In this document: positions 1-5,114 of the stretch, in pieces
Layout: every line of letters starts with the position of its first letter
Numbering within the stretch: the stretch's first letter is position 1
Assembly (NCBI GenBank): GCA_030612185.1
Contig: JAUWOI010000344.1
Span: 1 to 5,263 of the forward strand
Direction of reading: 5' to 3'
Origin: Anaerolineae bacterium
GTDB lineage: Bacteria; Chloroflexota; Anaerolineae; B4-G1
DNA length: 5,263 nt
Notes under the pieces: model-generated
What the model was told of the DNA's origin: nothing
The model's input: only the letters and a program-made list of their open reading frames with translations
Databases searched by the model: none
Made by a program: the position numbers and the translations under genes

Positions 1-462
1 CGAGAGTGTGTCGCCGCGCCGCACGGTGTAGGTCTGGCCTGATGGGGTGGGGGGGGGCGTGGTCCCAGAGCCTGGAATCACCAGCCGCTGTCCCACGTAG
101 ACGCGGTTGGGGTTGGCGATGCCGTTGGCCGCCGCCAGCGCCTGGGACGTGATGCCGTAGCGCAGCGCGATGCGGAACAAGTTCTCCCCGGGCCGCACGA
201 TGTGTATGCCTGAGGATGGCGGGGTTGGGCCGGGACTGCCGCCACTTGGGATGGTCAATCGCTGCCCGACGTAGATGTGGCTGGTGTTGCTCAAGCCGTT
301 GGCCGCCGCCAGCGCGTTCACCGTCACCCCGTAGCGCAGCGCGATGCGGAACAGGTTCTCTCCCCGCTGCACGACGTGAACGGTGGTCCCCTGGGCAAAG
401 GCCGGTGCTGCCAGCGCCAGGGTCAGTGCGAGCACTATACCGAGTGTCAATATTTTGCGCAT
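1..462 (-). CDS. Secreted LysM-repeat protein, N-terminal part (runs off left edge)
   Basis: The minus strand is open from the ATG at 462-460 to the window edge (154 codons, no stop). Residues 1-23 form a Sec signal peptide: MRK, then a hydrophobic Leu/Ala stretch, then a likely cleavage site AFA|Q. LysM domain 1 spans about residues 28-72 and LysM 2 about 86-130. Each starts VHVVQRGENLFRIA-like and ends YVGQRL.IP. A third begins at about 144 (YTVRRGDTLS) and is cut by the edge. Pro/Gly/Ser/Thr linkers separate the domains. LysM domains bind N-acetylglucosamine polymers such as peptidoglycan, so an extracytoplasmic wall-associated role is expected; any catalytic C-terminal domain would lie outside the window. 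The start is supported by the purine-rich Shine-Dalgarno GGGAGAGGAGAG a few bases upstream. The gene diverges from the TetR operon. Confidence 0.93.
   Translation of the reverse strand, partial: MRKILTLGIVLALTLALAAPAFAQGTTVHVVQRGENLFRIALRYGVTVNALAAANGLSNTSHIYVGQRLTIPSGGSPGPTPPSSGIHIVRPGENLFRIALRYGITSQALAAANGIANPNRVYVGQRLVIPGSGTTPPPTPSGQTYTVRRGDTLS
73..381 (-). repeat. Two near-identical LysM-coding direct repeats (174-bp period)
   Basis: The segments coding LysM 1 (247-381) and LysM 2 (73-207) are direct repeats offset by 174 bp, or 58 codons. The stretch coding GENLFRIALRYG is almost identical at the nucleotide level (for example gcgcagcgcgatgcggaaca in both copies), and so is that coding ALAAANG. 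Such nucleotide identity points to recent duplication or gene conversion within the gene. Confidence 0.85.
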
Positions 463-486
463 CGTTTTCTCTCCTCTCCCGCCCGC

Positions 487-669
487 TAATCCAATCGCAC
501 GTGCTACTACTCACCCTGCTCGGCCTGGATCGCCAGATCCAGGCCAGGGGCGACGCAAGACACGGATTTTTGGTGCTTCTCCGTCAATTGCTACCGTTTT
601 TGAACCACCCGGCTGCCGGATCTGGCGATCCGGCAAGAGCGGCTGAGCAGTAACTCGTACATTTGATTA
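487..669. repeat. 183-bp imperfect inverted repeat with two perfect hairpins (MITE-like)
   Basis: The left arm (487 to about 545) and the reverse complement of the right arm (about 612 to 669) align over about 57 bases with two one-base gaps. Both arms begin TAATC, continue through TACTRCTCASCC and GCTC, and share an identical GGATCGCCAGATCC core. Each core is itself a hairpin: 522-545 is a perfect 10-bp stem (GGCCTGGATC / GATCCAGGCC) with loop GCCA, and 615-634 is a perfect 8-bp stem (GCCGGATC / GATCCGGC) with loop TGGC. The central 65 bp have no clear ORF. The architecture resembles a non-autonomous inverted-repeat element or REP/BIME-like pair. I saw no clear target-site duplication, so mobility is inference. 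Confidence 0.6.
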
Positions 670-671
670 TA
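666..671 (-). promoter_or_regulatory. Possible -10 box for the LysM gene (TATAAT, minus strand)
   Basis: The minus strand reads GGGTATAATC here, a perfect TATAAT hexamer at the outer tip of the inverted repeat. It points toward the LysM gene about 200 bp downstream. No matching -35 hexamer is found 17 bp upstream (ATCCCA). If it is used, the whole inverted repeat would be transcribed as the 5' leader. This is a weak call based on one hexamer. Confidence 0.25.
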
Positions 672-700
672 CCCAGGTTGAGCGGATTTGGGATGTGGGG

Positions 701-726
701 GTTGGTTAGTTGGTTAGTGGGTTGGT
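701..726. repeat. GTTGGTTA tandem octamers in a G-rich tract
   Basis: Two exact GTTGGTTA units (701-708, 709-716) are followed by a degenerate GTGGGTTGGT, just after a GGGGG run at 697-701. The repeat ends directly before the -35 box of the TetR operon promoter. The spacing of GG pairs would allow a two-tetrad G-quadruplex on the plus strand, but that is only a possibility from base composition. Confidence 0.6.
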
Positions 727-727
727 C

Positions 728-756
728 TTGACAGTTGGGGAAGTCTGTGGTAAAAT
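728..756 (+). promoter_or_regulatory. Sigma70-type promoter of the TetR-SDR operon
   Basis: A perfect -35 TTGACA (728-733) is followed by exactly 17 bp and a -10 TAAAAT (751-756, one mismatch to consensus). The predicted start site is near 763, giving a leader of about 37 nt to the ATG at 800. Transcription from here would cover the repressor gene and both downstream oxidoreductase genes. Confidence 0.85.
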
Positions 757-757
757 C

Positions 758-775
758 ATACCAACCGGTCGGTAT
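758..775. promoter_or_regulatory. TetR-type palindromic operator over the transcription start
   Basis: ATACCAACCGGTCGGTAT is an 18-bp dyad centred at 766/767 in which all but one pair of positions are symmetric (the A at 763 against the C at 770). An ACCGGT-centred palindrome of this size is typical of TetR-family operators. It begins one base after the -10 box and covers the predicted start site, so a bound dimer would block promoter opening. Autorepression by the adjacent TetR gene is inferred from position. Confidence 0.82.
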
Positions 776-799
776 TCTATGAGAGAGAGGGAGATGGAG

Positions 800-1411
800 A
801 TGAATCCACAACGGCGAGGAGAGGAGACCCGTGCTCGTATCCTGGAAGCAGCGGGGGAGTGTTTCGCCTGCCACGGCTACGACGGTACCGGCGTGGCGGA
901 GATCTGTCGCTGCGCTGGCGTGACCAAGGGAGCCTTCTACCACCACTTTCCCAGCAAACAGGCGCTCTTTCTGGAACTCCTGGATCGCTGGCTGGCGGGG
1001 CTGGATACACAACTGGAGGCGGTTCGCGCCGGGGCGGACACCATCCCGGAGGGGCTGCTTCGCATGGCCGGGACGGCTCGGCAGGTCTTCCAGGTGGCGG
1101 GCGGCCAACTCCCGATCTTACTGGAGTTCTGGACCCAGGCCGCGCGCGACCCGGCGGTCTGGCAGGCGACCATCGCTCCCTATCGGCGGTATCGGGACTT
1201 CTTCGCCGGCATGATTGAGGCCGGCATATCCGAGGGTACGCTGCGGCCCGTTGATTCCGAGATGGCGGCCCAGGTCATCGTCTCTATGGCCGTCGGCCTG
1301 GTGCTACAAGGGCTGCTCGATCCCCAAGGAACTGACTGGGGACAGGTTGTGGAAGAGGGCATGCAGATGCTCTTGGAGGGTATAAAATCTACAGAGGAGA
1401 TAGTCAAATAA
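800..1411 (+). CDS. TetR/AcrR-family transcriptional repressor
   Basis: A 203-residue protein of normal TetR length. The N-terminal DNA-binding domain is clear: TRARILEAAGECFACHGYDG (10-29), then the helix-turn-helix at about 31-50 with GVTKGAFYHHF and the SKQALF segment that closes the domain. Residues from about 60 to 200 form the helical ligand-binding and dimerisation region, which is too variable to name a ligand. The start at 800 is preferred because GGGAG (789-793) lies six bases upstream. In-frame ATGs at 779 and 794 have no usable ribosome site, and one at 710 lies upstream of the promoter. The operator at 758-775 makes autoregulation likely. The TAA stop (1409-1411) directly abuts the next ATG, so the repressor and the oxidoreductases are probably co-transcribed and induced together by a small hydrophobic compound; this last step is inference. 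Confidence 0.93.
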   Translation: MNPQRRGEETRARILEAAGECFACHGYDGTGVAEICRCAGVTKGAFYHHFPSKQALFLELLDRWLAGLDTQLEAVRAGADTIPEGLLRMAGTARQVFQVAGGQLPILLEFWTQAARDPAVWQATIAPYRRYRDFFAGMIEAGISEGTLRPVDSEMAAQVIVSMAVGLVLQGLLDPQGTDWGQVVEEGMQMLLEGIKSTEEIVK

Positions 1412-2425
1412 ATGAACGTCTTGTTGACAGGAGCCTTCGGAAACGTCGGCACGAGTACGCTGGAAGAGTTGGTCAATCGAGGTCACACGGTGCGATGTTT
1501 CGATCTTAAGACCCGGGCGAATGAAAAGACCGCCCGTAGGTTCAGGGGACAGGTGGAGGTGGTGTGGGGAGATTTGCGTTGCCCAGAAGAGATCGCTGCT
1601 GCGGTGCGCGATCAAGACGTCGTGGTTCACCTGGCGTTTATCATCCCCAAAATGTCGACTACCGGAGTCGAATCTGAGACGCGGCCCGATTGGGCCAGGG
1701 AGATCAACGTGGGAGGCACCCGAAACCTCCTCAACGCGATGAGAGTCTTGCCTAGACCGCCCAAGATCATCTTTACCTCGACCTACCACGTCTACGGTAG
1801 GACGCAGGATCAGACACCTCCTAGAACGGTTTCGGATCCGGTCCAACCTGTTGAACACTATTCGTATCACAAGGTAGAGTGCGAGCGAATGGTCAAGTCG
1901 TCTGGGTTGGAGTGGGCCATCCTCAGGCTGTCTGCTGCGTTGCCATTGGCGATACAACTGGACCCGGGGATGTTTGATGTTCCCCTGGACAACCGCATGG
2001 AGTACGTGCACACGCGAGACGTGGGGCTGGCGCTCGCCAACGGTATAAGCAGCGAGGAAGTATGGGGGAAAACCCTGCTGATCGGTGGTGGTGAGTCTTG
2101 CCAGTATTACTATCGCGAGATCGTGGGGCGCATACTGGATGCTGTGGGAGTGGGTACACTGCCGGAAGAAGCGTTTGGTGCAACACCATTTTGCACGGAC
2201 TGGGTGGATACCGCCGAAAGCCAGAGGCTTCTCAATTATCAACGGCGTGATCTGGGGGATTATATCCAGGAGATGATCGCGCTGTTGGGTTACAGGCGGT
2301 ATTTGATACGGGCGTTTTGTCCCATTGTTCGTTATTGGTTGCTGAAGAAATCCCCATATCTTCGAGATTCGAGGTCTAGAGGAGGCATCCGTCCAGGCGA
2401 AGTAGCCCCTGCAAAGGTTCGGTAG
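1412..2425 (+). CDS. NAD(P)-dependent epimerase/dehydratase-like protein (extended SDR)
   Basis: A 337-residue Rossmann-fold protein of the extended short-chain dehydrogenase/reductase superfamily. It shows the glycine motif TGAFGNVG at residues 6-13, an acidic residue after strand 2 (D31, favouring NAD), WGDL at 52-55, the conserved VVHLA at 71-75, STYHVYG at 123-129 supplying the active-site Ser/Thr, and the catalytic YxxxK as Y150 and K154. Substrate specificity lies in the variable C-terminal half and is not recognisable; a nucleotide sugar, an isoprenoid or sterol-like compound, or another hydroxyl/keto substrate would all fit. Residues 296-318 are hydrophobic and basic (RYLIRAF, then RYWLLKK), suggesting peripheral membrane contact. 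The ATG follows the TetR stop with no gap, and GAGGAG (1394-1399) is an acceptable, slightly distant ribosome site. It does not look like SDR-type threonine dehydrogenase. Confidence 0.88.
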   Translation: MNVLLTGAFGNVGTSTLEELVNRGHTVRCFDLKTRANEKTARRFRGQVEVVWGDLRCPEEIAAAVRDQDVVVHLAFIIPKMSTTGVESETRPDWAREINVGGTRNLLNAMRVLPRPPKIIFTSTYHVYGRTQDQTPPRTVSDPVQPVEHYSYHKVECERMVKSSGLEWAILRLSAALPLAIQLDPGMFDVPLDNRMEYVHTRDVGLALANGISSEEVWGKTLLIGGGESCQYYYREIVGRILDAVGVGTLPEEAFGATPFCTDWVDTAESQRLLNYQRRDLGDYIQEMIALLGYRRYLIRAFCPIVRYWLLKKSPYLRDSRSRGGIRPGEVAPAKVR

Positions 2426-2453
2426 CGGCTTCCAGAGAGTGAGGGAATTGAGC

Positions 2454-3260
2454 GTGAATTGGAAAGGGAAAGTGGCGTTGGTCACTGGGGCGTCAAGCGG
2501 CATCGGTGCAGTAACTGCGAAGAGGTTGGTGCTCGAGGGGCTCAAGGTCGTCCTGGTAGCAAGGCGCGAGGATCGCCTAAAGAGTCTTGCTGCTCAGATA
2601 CGGGAACTTGGTGGAGAGGCATTGGTCGTTGCCGCTGATCTTTCGGAGGAGAGAGAGCGTCTTCGTGTCGCCCAGGAGGTTCATTCTGTTTATGGAGCAG
2701 TGGACGTCTTGATCAACAACGCCGGTTTCGGCTGGTATGGTTTTGGCATGGAGATGCCGTGGACGCTTGCCAGGCAGATGATAGAGATCAATATGGCGGC
2801 AGTTGTTCACCTGACGTTGCTGTTCCTACCGGATATGAAGGTGCGCAACAGCGGTCACATCATCAATGTCGGATCCATTGCCGGCAGTTTGCCAAGCCAG
2901 GGCGTCGCACTCTATAGTGCGACCAAGTCTTTCATGGACACCTTTACTACGTCTCTCTACCGGGAGTTGCGAGGTACGAATATACATGTGAGTGTGATCA
3001 AGCCAGGCCCAGTGTCAACAGAGTTCTATGATGCTGCTGCGACCAAATCTGCTGGCCTGCGTATACCCGCCGAGAGGTTTAGTGTGAAGCCGGAAGCGGT
3101 GGCCAACCGGATCTGGATCTTGCTCAGAAAACCCGCCAGGGTGGCTTACGTGCCCCGCTTGTTTGTGCTTGTCCCTTGGGTTGAGTTGTGCTTTGGTTGG
3201 CTCATAGATCTATTGGGACCGCTGTTGCTGCGACGGCAGTCGAAACTTGCCAAAGTCTAA
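2454..3260 (+). CDS. Short-chain dehydrogenase/reductase (classical SDR)
   Basis: A 268-residue classical SDR oxidoreductase. Visible motifs are the cofactor motif TGASSGIG (11-18), basic R37-R38 after strand 2 (favouring NADP), NNAG (88-91), N113, and the S141-Y154-K158 catalytic triad (NVGSIAG and YSATK), followed by the PGPVSTEF loop. The C-terminus is strongly hydrophobic (about 235-259, ending in basic residues), suggesting membrane association. I chose the GTG at 2454 because GAGGG (2441-2445) lies eight bases upstream and the protein then starts MNWKGKVALVTG, typical of the family. An in-frame GTG at 2439 would add five residues but has a poor ribosome site. The gene lies 28 bp after the epimerase-like gene in the TetR-controlled operon; the enzymes may act on successive steps with an unknown substrate. 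Confidence 0.9.
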   Translation: MNWKGKVALVTGASSGIGAVTAKRLVLEGLKVVLVARREDRLKSLAAQIRELGGEALVVAADLSEERERLRVAQEVHSVYGAVDVLINNAGFGWYGFGMEMPWTLARQMIEINMAAVVHLTLLFLPDMKVRNSGHIINVGSIAGSLPSQGVALYSATKSFMDTFTTSLYRELRGTNIHVSVIKPGPVSTEFYDAAATKSAGLRIPAERFSVKPEAVANRIWILLRKPARVAYVPRLFVLVPWVELCFGWLIDLLGPLLLRRQSKLAKV

Positions 3261-3270
3261 AAGGAAAGGG

Positions 3271-3307
3271 AACATCAACGGGGCAGGCCCGCTACCGAGC
3301 CTGCCCC
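3271..3307. repeat. 37-bp palindromic direct repeat, copy A
   Basis: This copy matches 3741-3777 at 30 of 37 positions without gaps, in the same orientation. Shared blocks are TCAACGG, GCAGGC and GCCTGCCCC. Most differences are transitions, and the hairpin-forming arms are conserved. Copies A and B bracket the toxin-antitoxin remnant. Confidence 0.8.
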
Positions 3308-3312
3308 CTTTT
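3280..3312 (+). terminator. Rho-independent terminator of the TetR-SDR operon
   Basis: A perfect 9-bp GC-rich stem, GGGGCAGGC (3280-3288) with GCCTGCCCC (3299-3307), has a 10-nt loop and is followed by CTTTT. It begins 19 bp after the SDR stop codon. The hairpin is built from repeat copy A, which recurs at 3741-3777. Confidence 0.85.
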
Positions 3313-3345
3313 GTGGCATATTCCCTATCTAACGGCATGGACTGT

Positions 3346-3411
3346 CTACCATGCTTCGATTCGCAGGCCGTCCACCGTGTCGAAGTGCCTGTCTCTCGTC
3401 GCTAGCGAAGG
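3346..3411 (-). pseudogene. C-terminal stump of a VapC/PIN-domain toxin
   Basis: In the frame ending at the TAG at 3348-3346, the minus strand reads LATRDRHF, then DTVDGL, then RIEAW and stop. This is the standard end of VapC-type PIN-domain ribonucleases, in which TRDxHF carries the last conserved acidic active-site residue and the chain ends a few residues after a GLxV/I.xW pattern. The other 110 or so residues expected of a VapC, including the DTN-like N-terminal motif and the middle acidic residues, are absent. The upstream sequence is instead the 3' end of the antitoxin-like gene, whose stop codon overlaps this stump in another frame. I infer an internal deletion that removed most of the toxin gene with its start. 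Recognition rests on about 19 residues, but the pattern is distinctive. Confidence 0.78.
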
Positions 3412-3710
3412 TCTACCTGTTCACAGCCGCTTTCAATAGTCTCCTGCATCAGGGTCAGGTCATCCGGAGCGATCCATCCGGCAAAGCGGGTCAGCGTCTG
3501 TCCGGGCTTTCCCTCTCGGATGCTTGCCTCAGCGGGGAGGGCAGCCAGCCGTTCATCCGCCCACTGCCGCAACTGGCGCAGTCCATCCTCGCCCAGGCAC
3601 CCCACCGCCTTGAACAACGCCGACAGGGGGATGCGTACCTCTACCTGTGGTTCAGCCGCATAGGGTGTCGCTGACTCTTGCACCGGCTTTCCTTCATTCC
3701 TCTCACTCAT
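3402..3710 (-). CDS. Antitoxin-like protein of a decayed VapBC-type module
   Basis: A 102-residue, mostly hydrophilic protein. The C-terminal part, TRFAGWIAPDDLTLM followed by ETIESGCEQVD (about 74-100), resembles antitoxins found immediately upstream of VapC/PIN toxins in Chloroflexota and cyanobacteria, which usually end in a D..EW motif. Here that tail is lost and the chain ends VDLR, exactly where a VapC C-terminal stump begins. This juxtaposition supports the assignment. A good promoter lies upstream (TTGACG-17 bp-TATAAT). The ATG at 3710 would leave almost no leader and has no Shine-Dalgarno; an in-frame GTG at 3683 has AAGGA a few bases upstream and would give 93 residues, so the true start is open. 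With no toxin, the protein may be an orphan or a decaying antitoxin. Confidence 0.7.
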   Translation of the reverse strand: MSERNEGKPVQESATPYAAEPQVEVRIPLSALFKAVGCLGEDGLRQLRQWADERLAALPAEASIREGKPGQTLTRFAGWIAPDDLTLMQETIESGCEQVDLR

Positions 3711-3719
3711 CGCAGCCCA

Positions 3720-3748
3720 ATTATAGCACGTAGGATAGCGAACGTCAA
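3720..3748 (-). promoter_or_regulatory. Promoter of the antitoxin-like gene
   Basis: On the minus strand TTGACG (3748-3743) is followed by exactly 17 bp and a perfect TATAAT (3725-3720). The predicted start site is near 3713, so a transcript would be leaderless for the ATG at 3710 or carry about 30 nt before the GTG at 3683. The -35 hexamer lies inside repeat copy B. Confidence 0.75.
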
Positions 3749-3777
3749 CGGAGCAGGCTCGTCACTGGGCCTGCCCC
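3741..3777. repeat. 37-bp palindromic direct repeat, copy B
   Basis: This is the second copy of the 3271-3307 repeat (30 of 37 identical, same orientation, start-to-start distance 470 bp). Its stem, GGAGCAGGC with GCCTGCCCC, has one A-C mismatch on the plus strand, which becomes a G-T wobble on the minus strand. Unlike copy A it is not followed by a T run, so it is not a convincing intrinsic terminator. It supplies the -35 box of the antitoxin-like gene. Confidence 0.78.
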
Positions 3778-3833
3778 GTCCGCCCTGACGCCTCTGGCCC
3801 GAAGAGAGCCGGTGTTGAGTTGTCTCTGGCCCA

Positions 3834-3856
3834 GCGCCGCCTGTTTACGGCGGCGC
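3834..3856 (-). terminator. Hairpin after the glycine C-acetyltransferase-like gene
   Basis: A perfect 8-bp GC stem (GCGCCGCC / GGCGGCGC, 7-nt loop) starts eight bases after the stop codon on the minus strand. No U-tract follows, so it may stabilise the mRNA 3' end or act as a weak or Rho-assisted terminator. Just beyond it, CTCTGGCCC occurs twice (3792-3800 and 3824-3832). Confidence 0.55.
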
Positions 3857-3863
3857 GGGTGGT

Positions 3864-5060
3864 TTAGATCACACCCAGTTCCCGCGCCACCTTCTCGAAG
3901 ATCTCCAGCCCCTGGTCCAGGTCCTCGCGTGTGTGCGCGGCGGTATTCATCACGCGGATGCGCGCCTGACCCTTCGGAACAGTGGGAAAGCCCAGCGCCA
4001 TGGCAAACACGCCGTATTCGAACAGCCTGGCGCTGAATTCCTTGGCCAGTGTCACGTCGCCCAGCATCACCGGCACGATGGGGGTCTGGGTGCGGCCGGT
4101 GTCTATGCCCAGTTGTTTGATGCCGGCCTTGAAATACTCGGCGTTTTCCCACAACTTTTCTACCAGTTCCGGGTGCTCCTCGACGTGATCCACGGCGGCC
4201 AAACATGCGCCGGTGTCGGCTGGGGTGAGTGCGCTAGAAAATAGGTTGGGGCGCGCTTTCTGCCGGATGTAGTCCACCACCACGCTCTTGCCAGCGATGA
4301 CGCCGCCCATCACACCGAAGGCTTTGGAGAGGGTGCCAATCTCGACGTCGAACTTGCCCTCCAGTCCAAAGTGGGCCACGATGCCGCGTCCCTGGCCCAG
4401 CACGCCTTCGCCGTGGGCGTCGTCCACCATCGTCATCACGTCGTATTTGGCCGCCACCTCGTACAGTTTGTCCAGCGGCGCGACGTCGCCATCCATCGAG
4501 AACACGCCGTCGGTGACCATCAGCCCGCGCCGGAATTTGGGCAGGTGTTCCTTGATTTTGGCCTCCAGGTCGGCCGGGTCGCGGTGCTCGAAGACGATGA
4601 TCTTGGCCCCGCTCAGCCGTGCGCCGTCAATGATGCTGGCGTGGTTGAGCCGGTCGGAAAACATGACGTCCTGGACGCCGGCCTTTCTGTCCCGGCCCAC
4701 CAGTGGTGGGATGGCGGCCTGGTTGGCGCAAAAGCCGCTCTGCACCAGCAGGGCTGCATCGACGCGCTTGAACTCGGCCAGGCGCCTTTCGCACTCGACG
4801 TGTAGCCGCTGGGTGCCGGCGATGGTGCGCACTGCGCCCGGCCCCACTCCCCACTCATCAATGGCTTTCTTGGCAGCCTCTTTGAGTGCCGGGTGGTTGG
4901 CCAGCCCCAGGTAGTTATTGGTGCAGAAGTTCAGCACCTTCTCGCCGTCCACTACCATCCAGCCGTTGGCAGGGGAATCCATCGTGCGGATGTTGATGTA
5001 TCGCTTCTCGGCCTGGGCGGCCTCGATCTCTTGTCGCATGAAATCTAGTTTGTCTCCCAT
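3864..5060 (-). CDS. kbl: Glycine C-acetyltransferase-like alpha-oxoamine synthase (PLP-dependent)
   Basis: A complete 398-residue fold-type I PLP enzyme of the alpha-oxoamine synthase family, matching the usual length of 2-amino-3-ketobutyrate CoA ligase. That enzyme acts in threonine catabolism, converting 2-amino-3-oxobutyrate and CoA to glycine and acetyl-CoA in the cytosol. Visible motifs are NNYLGL (48-53), [13 protein letters not shown] (75-87), LNHASIIDG (138-146) with the PLP-stacking His140, SMDGDVAPL (188-196), [11 protein letters not shown] (212-222) with the cofactor-binding Asp and His, the Schiff-base lysine K246 in GTLSKAFG, and [15 protein letters not shown] (366-380). The ATG has an ideal AAAGGAG (5074-5068) seven bases upstream. 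The sequence favours kbl, but 8-amino-7-oxononanoate synthase (bioF) or a bifunctional enzyme cannot be excluded. The usual partner, threonine dehydrogenase, is not in the window. Confidence 0.93.
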   Translation of the reverse strand: MGDKLDFMRQEIEAAQAEKRYINIRTMDSPANGWMVVDGEKVLNFCTNNYLGLANHPALKEAAKKAIDEWGVGPGAVRTIAGTQRLHVECERRLAEFKRVDAALLVQSGFCANQAAIPPLVGRDRKAGVQDVMFSDRLNHASIIDGARLSGAKIIVFEHRDPADLEAKIKEHLPKFRRGLMVTDGVFSMDGDVAPLDKLYEVAAKYDVMTMVDDAHGEGVLGQGRGIVAHFGLEGKFDVEIGTLSKAFGVMGGVIAGKSVVVDYIRQKARPNLFSSALTPADTGACLAAVDHVEEHPELVEKLWENAEYFKAGIKQLGIDTGRTQTPIVPVMLGDVTLAKEFSARLFEYGVFAMALGFPTVPKGQARIRVMNTAAHTREDLDQGLEIFEKVARELGVI

Positions 5061-5079
5061 CGTTTTACTCCTTTGATGA

Positions 5080-5114
5080 TATGTCCTAAGTCCTAAGTCC
5101 TACGTCCTATGTCC
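5080..5114. repeat. TANGTCC heptad array (5 units)
   Basis: Five contiguous 7-bp units read TATGTCC, TAAGTCC, TAAGTCC, TACGTCC, TATGTCC; only the third base varies. Two inverted degenerate units, GTTGGAC and TTTGGAC, follow at 5118-5131. The array fills most of the 46-bp gap between the four-helix-bundle gene and the kbl-like gene and runs into the end of the former. The units are too short and contiguous for a CRISPR. Confidence 0.88.

Noticed and set aside
216..653. Plus-strand open frames across the LysM gene start and inverted repeat
   Set aside because: The minus-strand reading has a signal peptide, two LysM domains and a ribosome site. The plus-strand translations are Arg/Pro/Ser-rich with no motif.
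710..799. Upstream starts for the TetR gene (710, 779, 794)
   Set aside because: 710 lies upstream of the promoter. 779 and 794 lack a properly spaced ribosome site, whereas 800 has GGGAG six bases upstream.
584..1108. 174-codon minus-strand open frame over the intergenic region and the TetR gene
   Set aside because: It crosses the TetR promoter, operator and helix-turn-helix coding region in antisense and shows no family signature.
1412..2425. Epimerase-like gene as SDR-type threonine dehydrogenase, partner of kbl
   Set aside because: It lacks the threonine dehydrogenase-like substrate region I would expect, is on the opposite strand, and is separated from kbl by a terminator and a TA remnant.
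1304..2545. 413-codon open frame on the minus strand opposite the epimerase-like gene
   Set aside because: It is antisense to a gene with clear SDR motifs, has no recognisable domain, and spans several gene boundaries. It is a compositional shadow despite its length.
4288..4914. 208-codon plus-strand open frame opposite the kbl-like gene
   Set aside because: It is Ser/Pro/Ala-rich low-complexity translation typical of the antisense of a GC-rich gene, and it lies wholly within a gene with intact catalytic motifs.
5076..5104. TATCAT as a -10 box for the kbl-like gene on the minus strand
   Set aside because: There is no acceptable -35 at 17 bp (CGTAGG), and the predicted start would fall inside the Shine-Dalgarno sequence.
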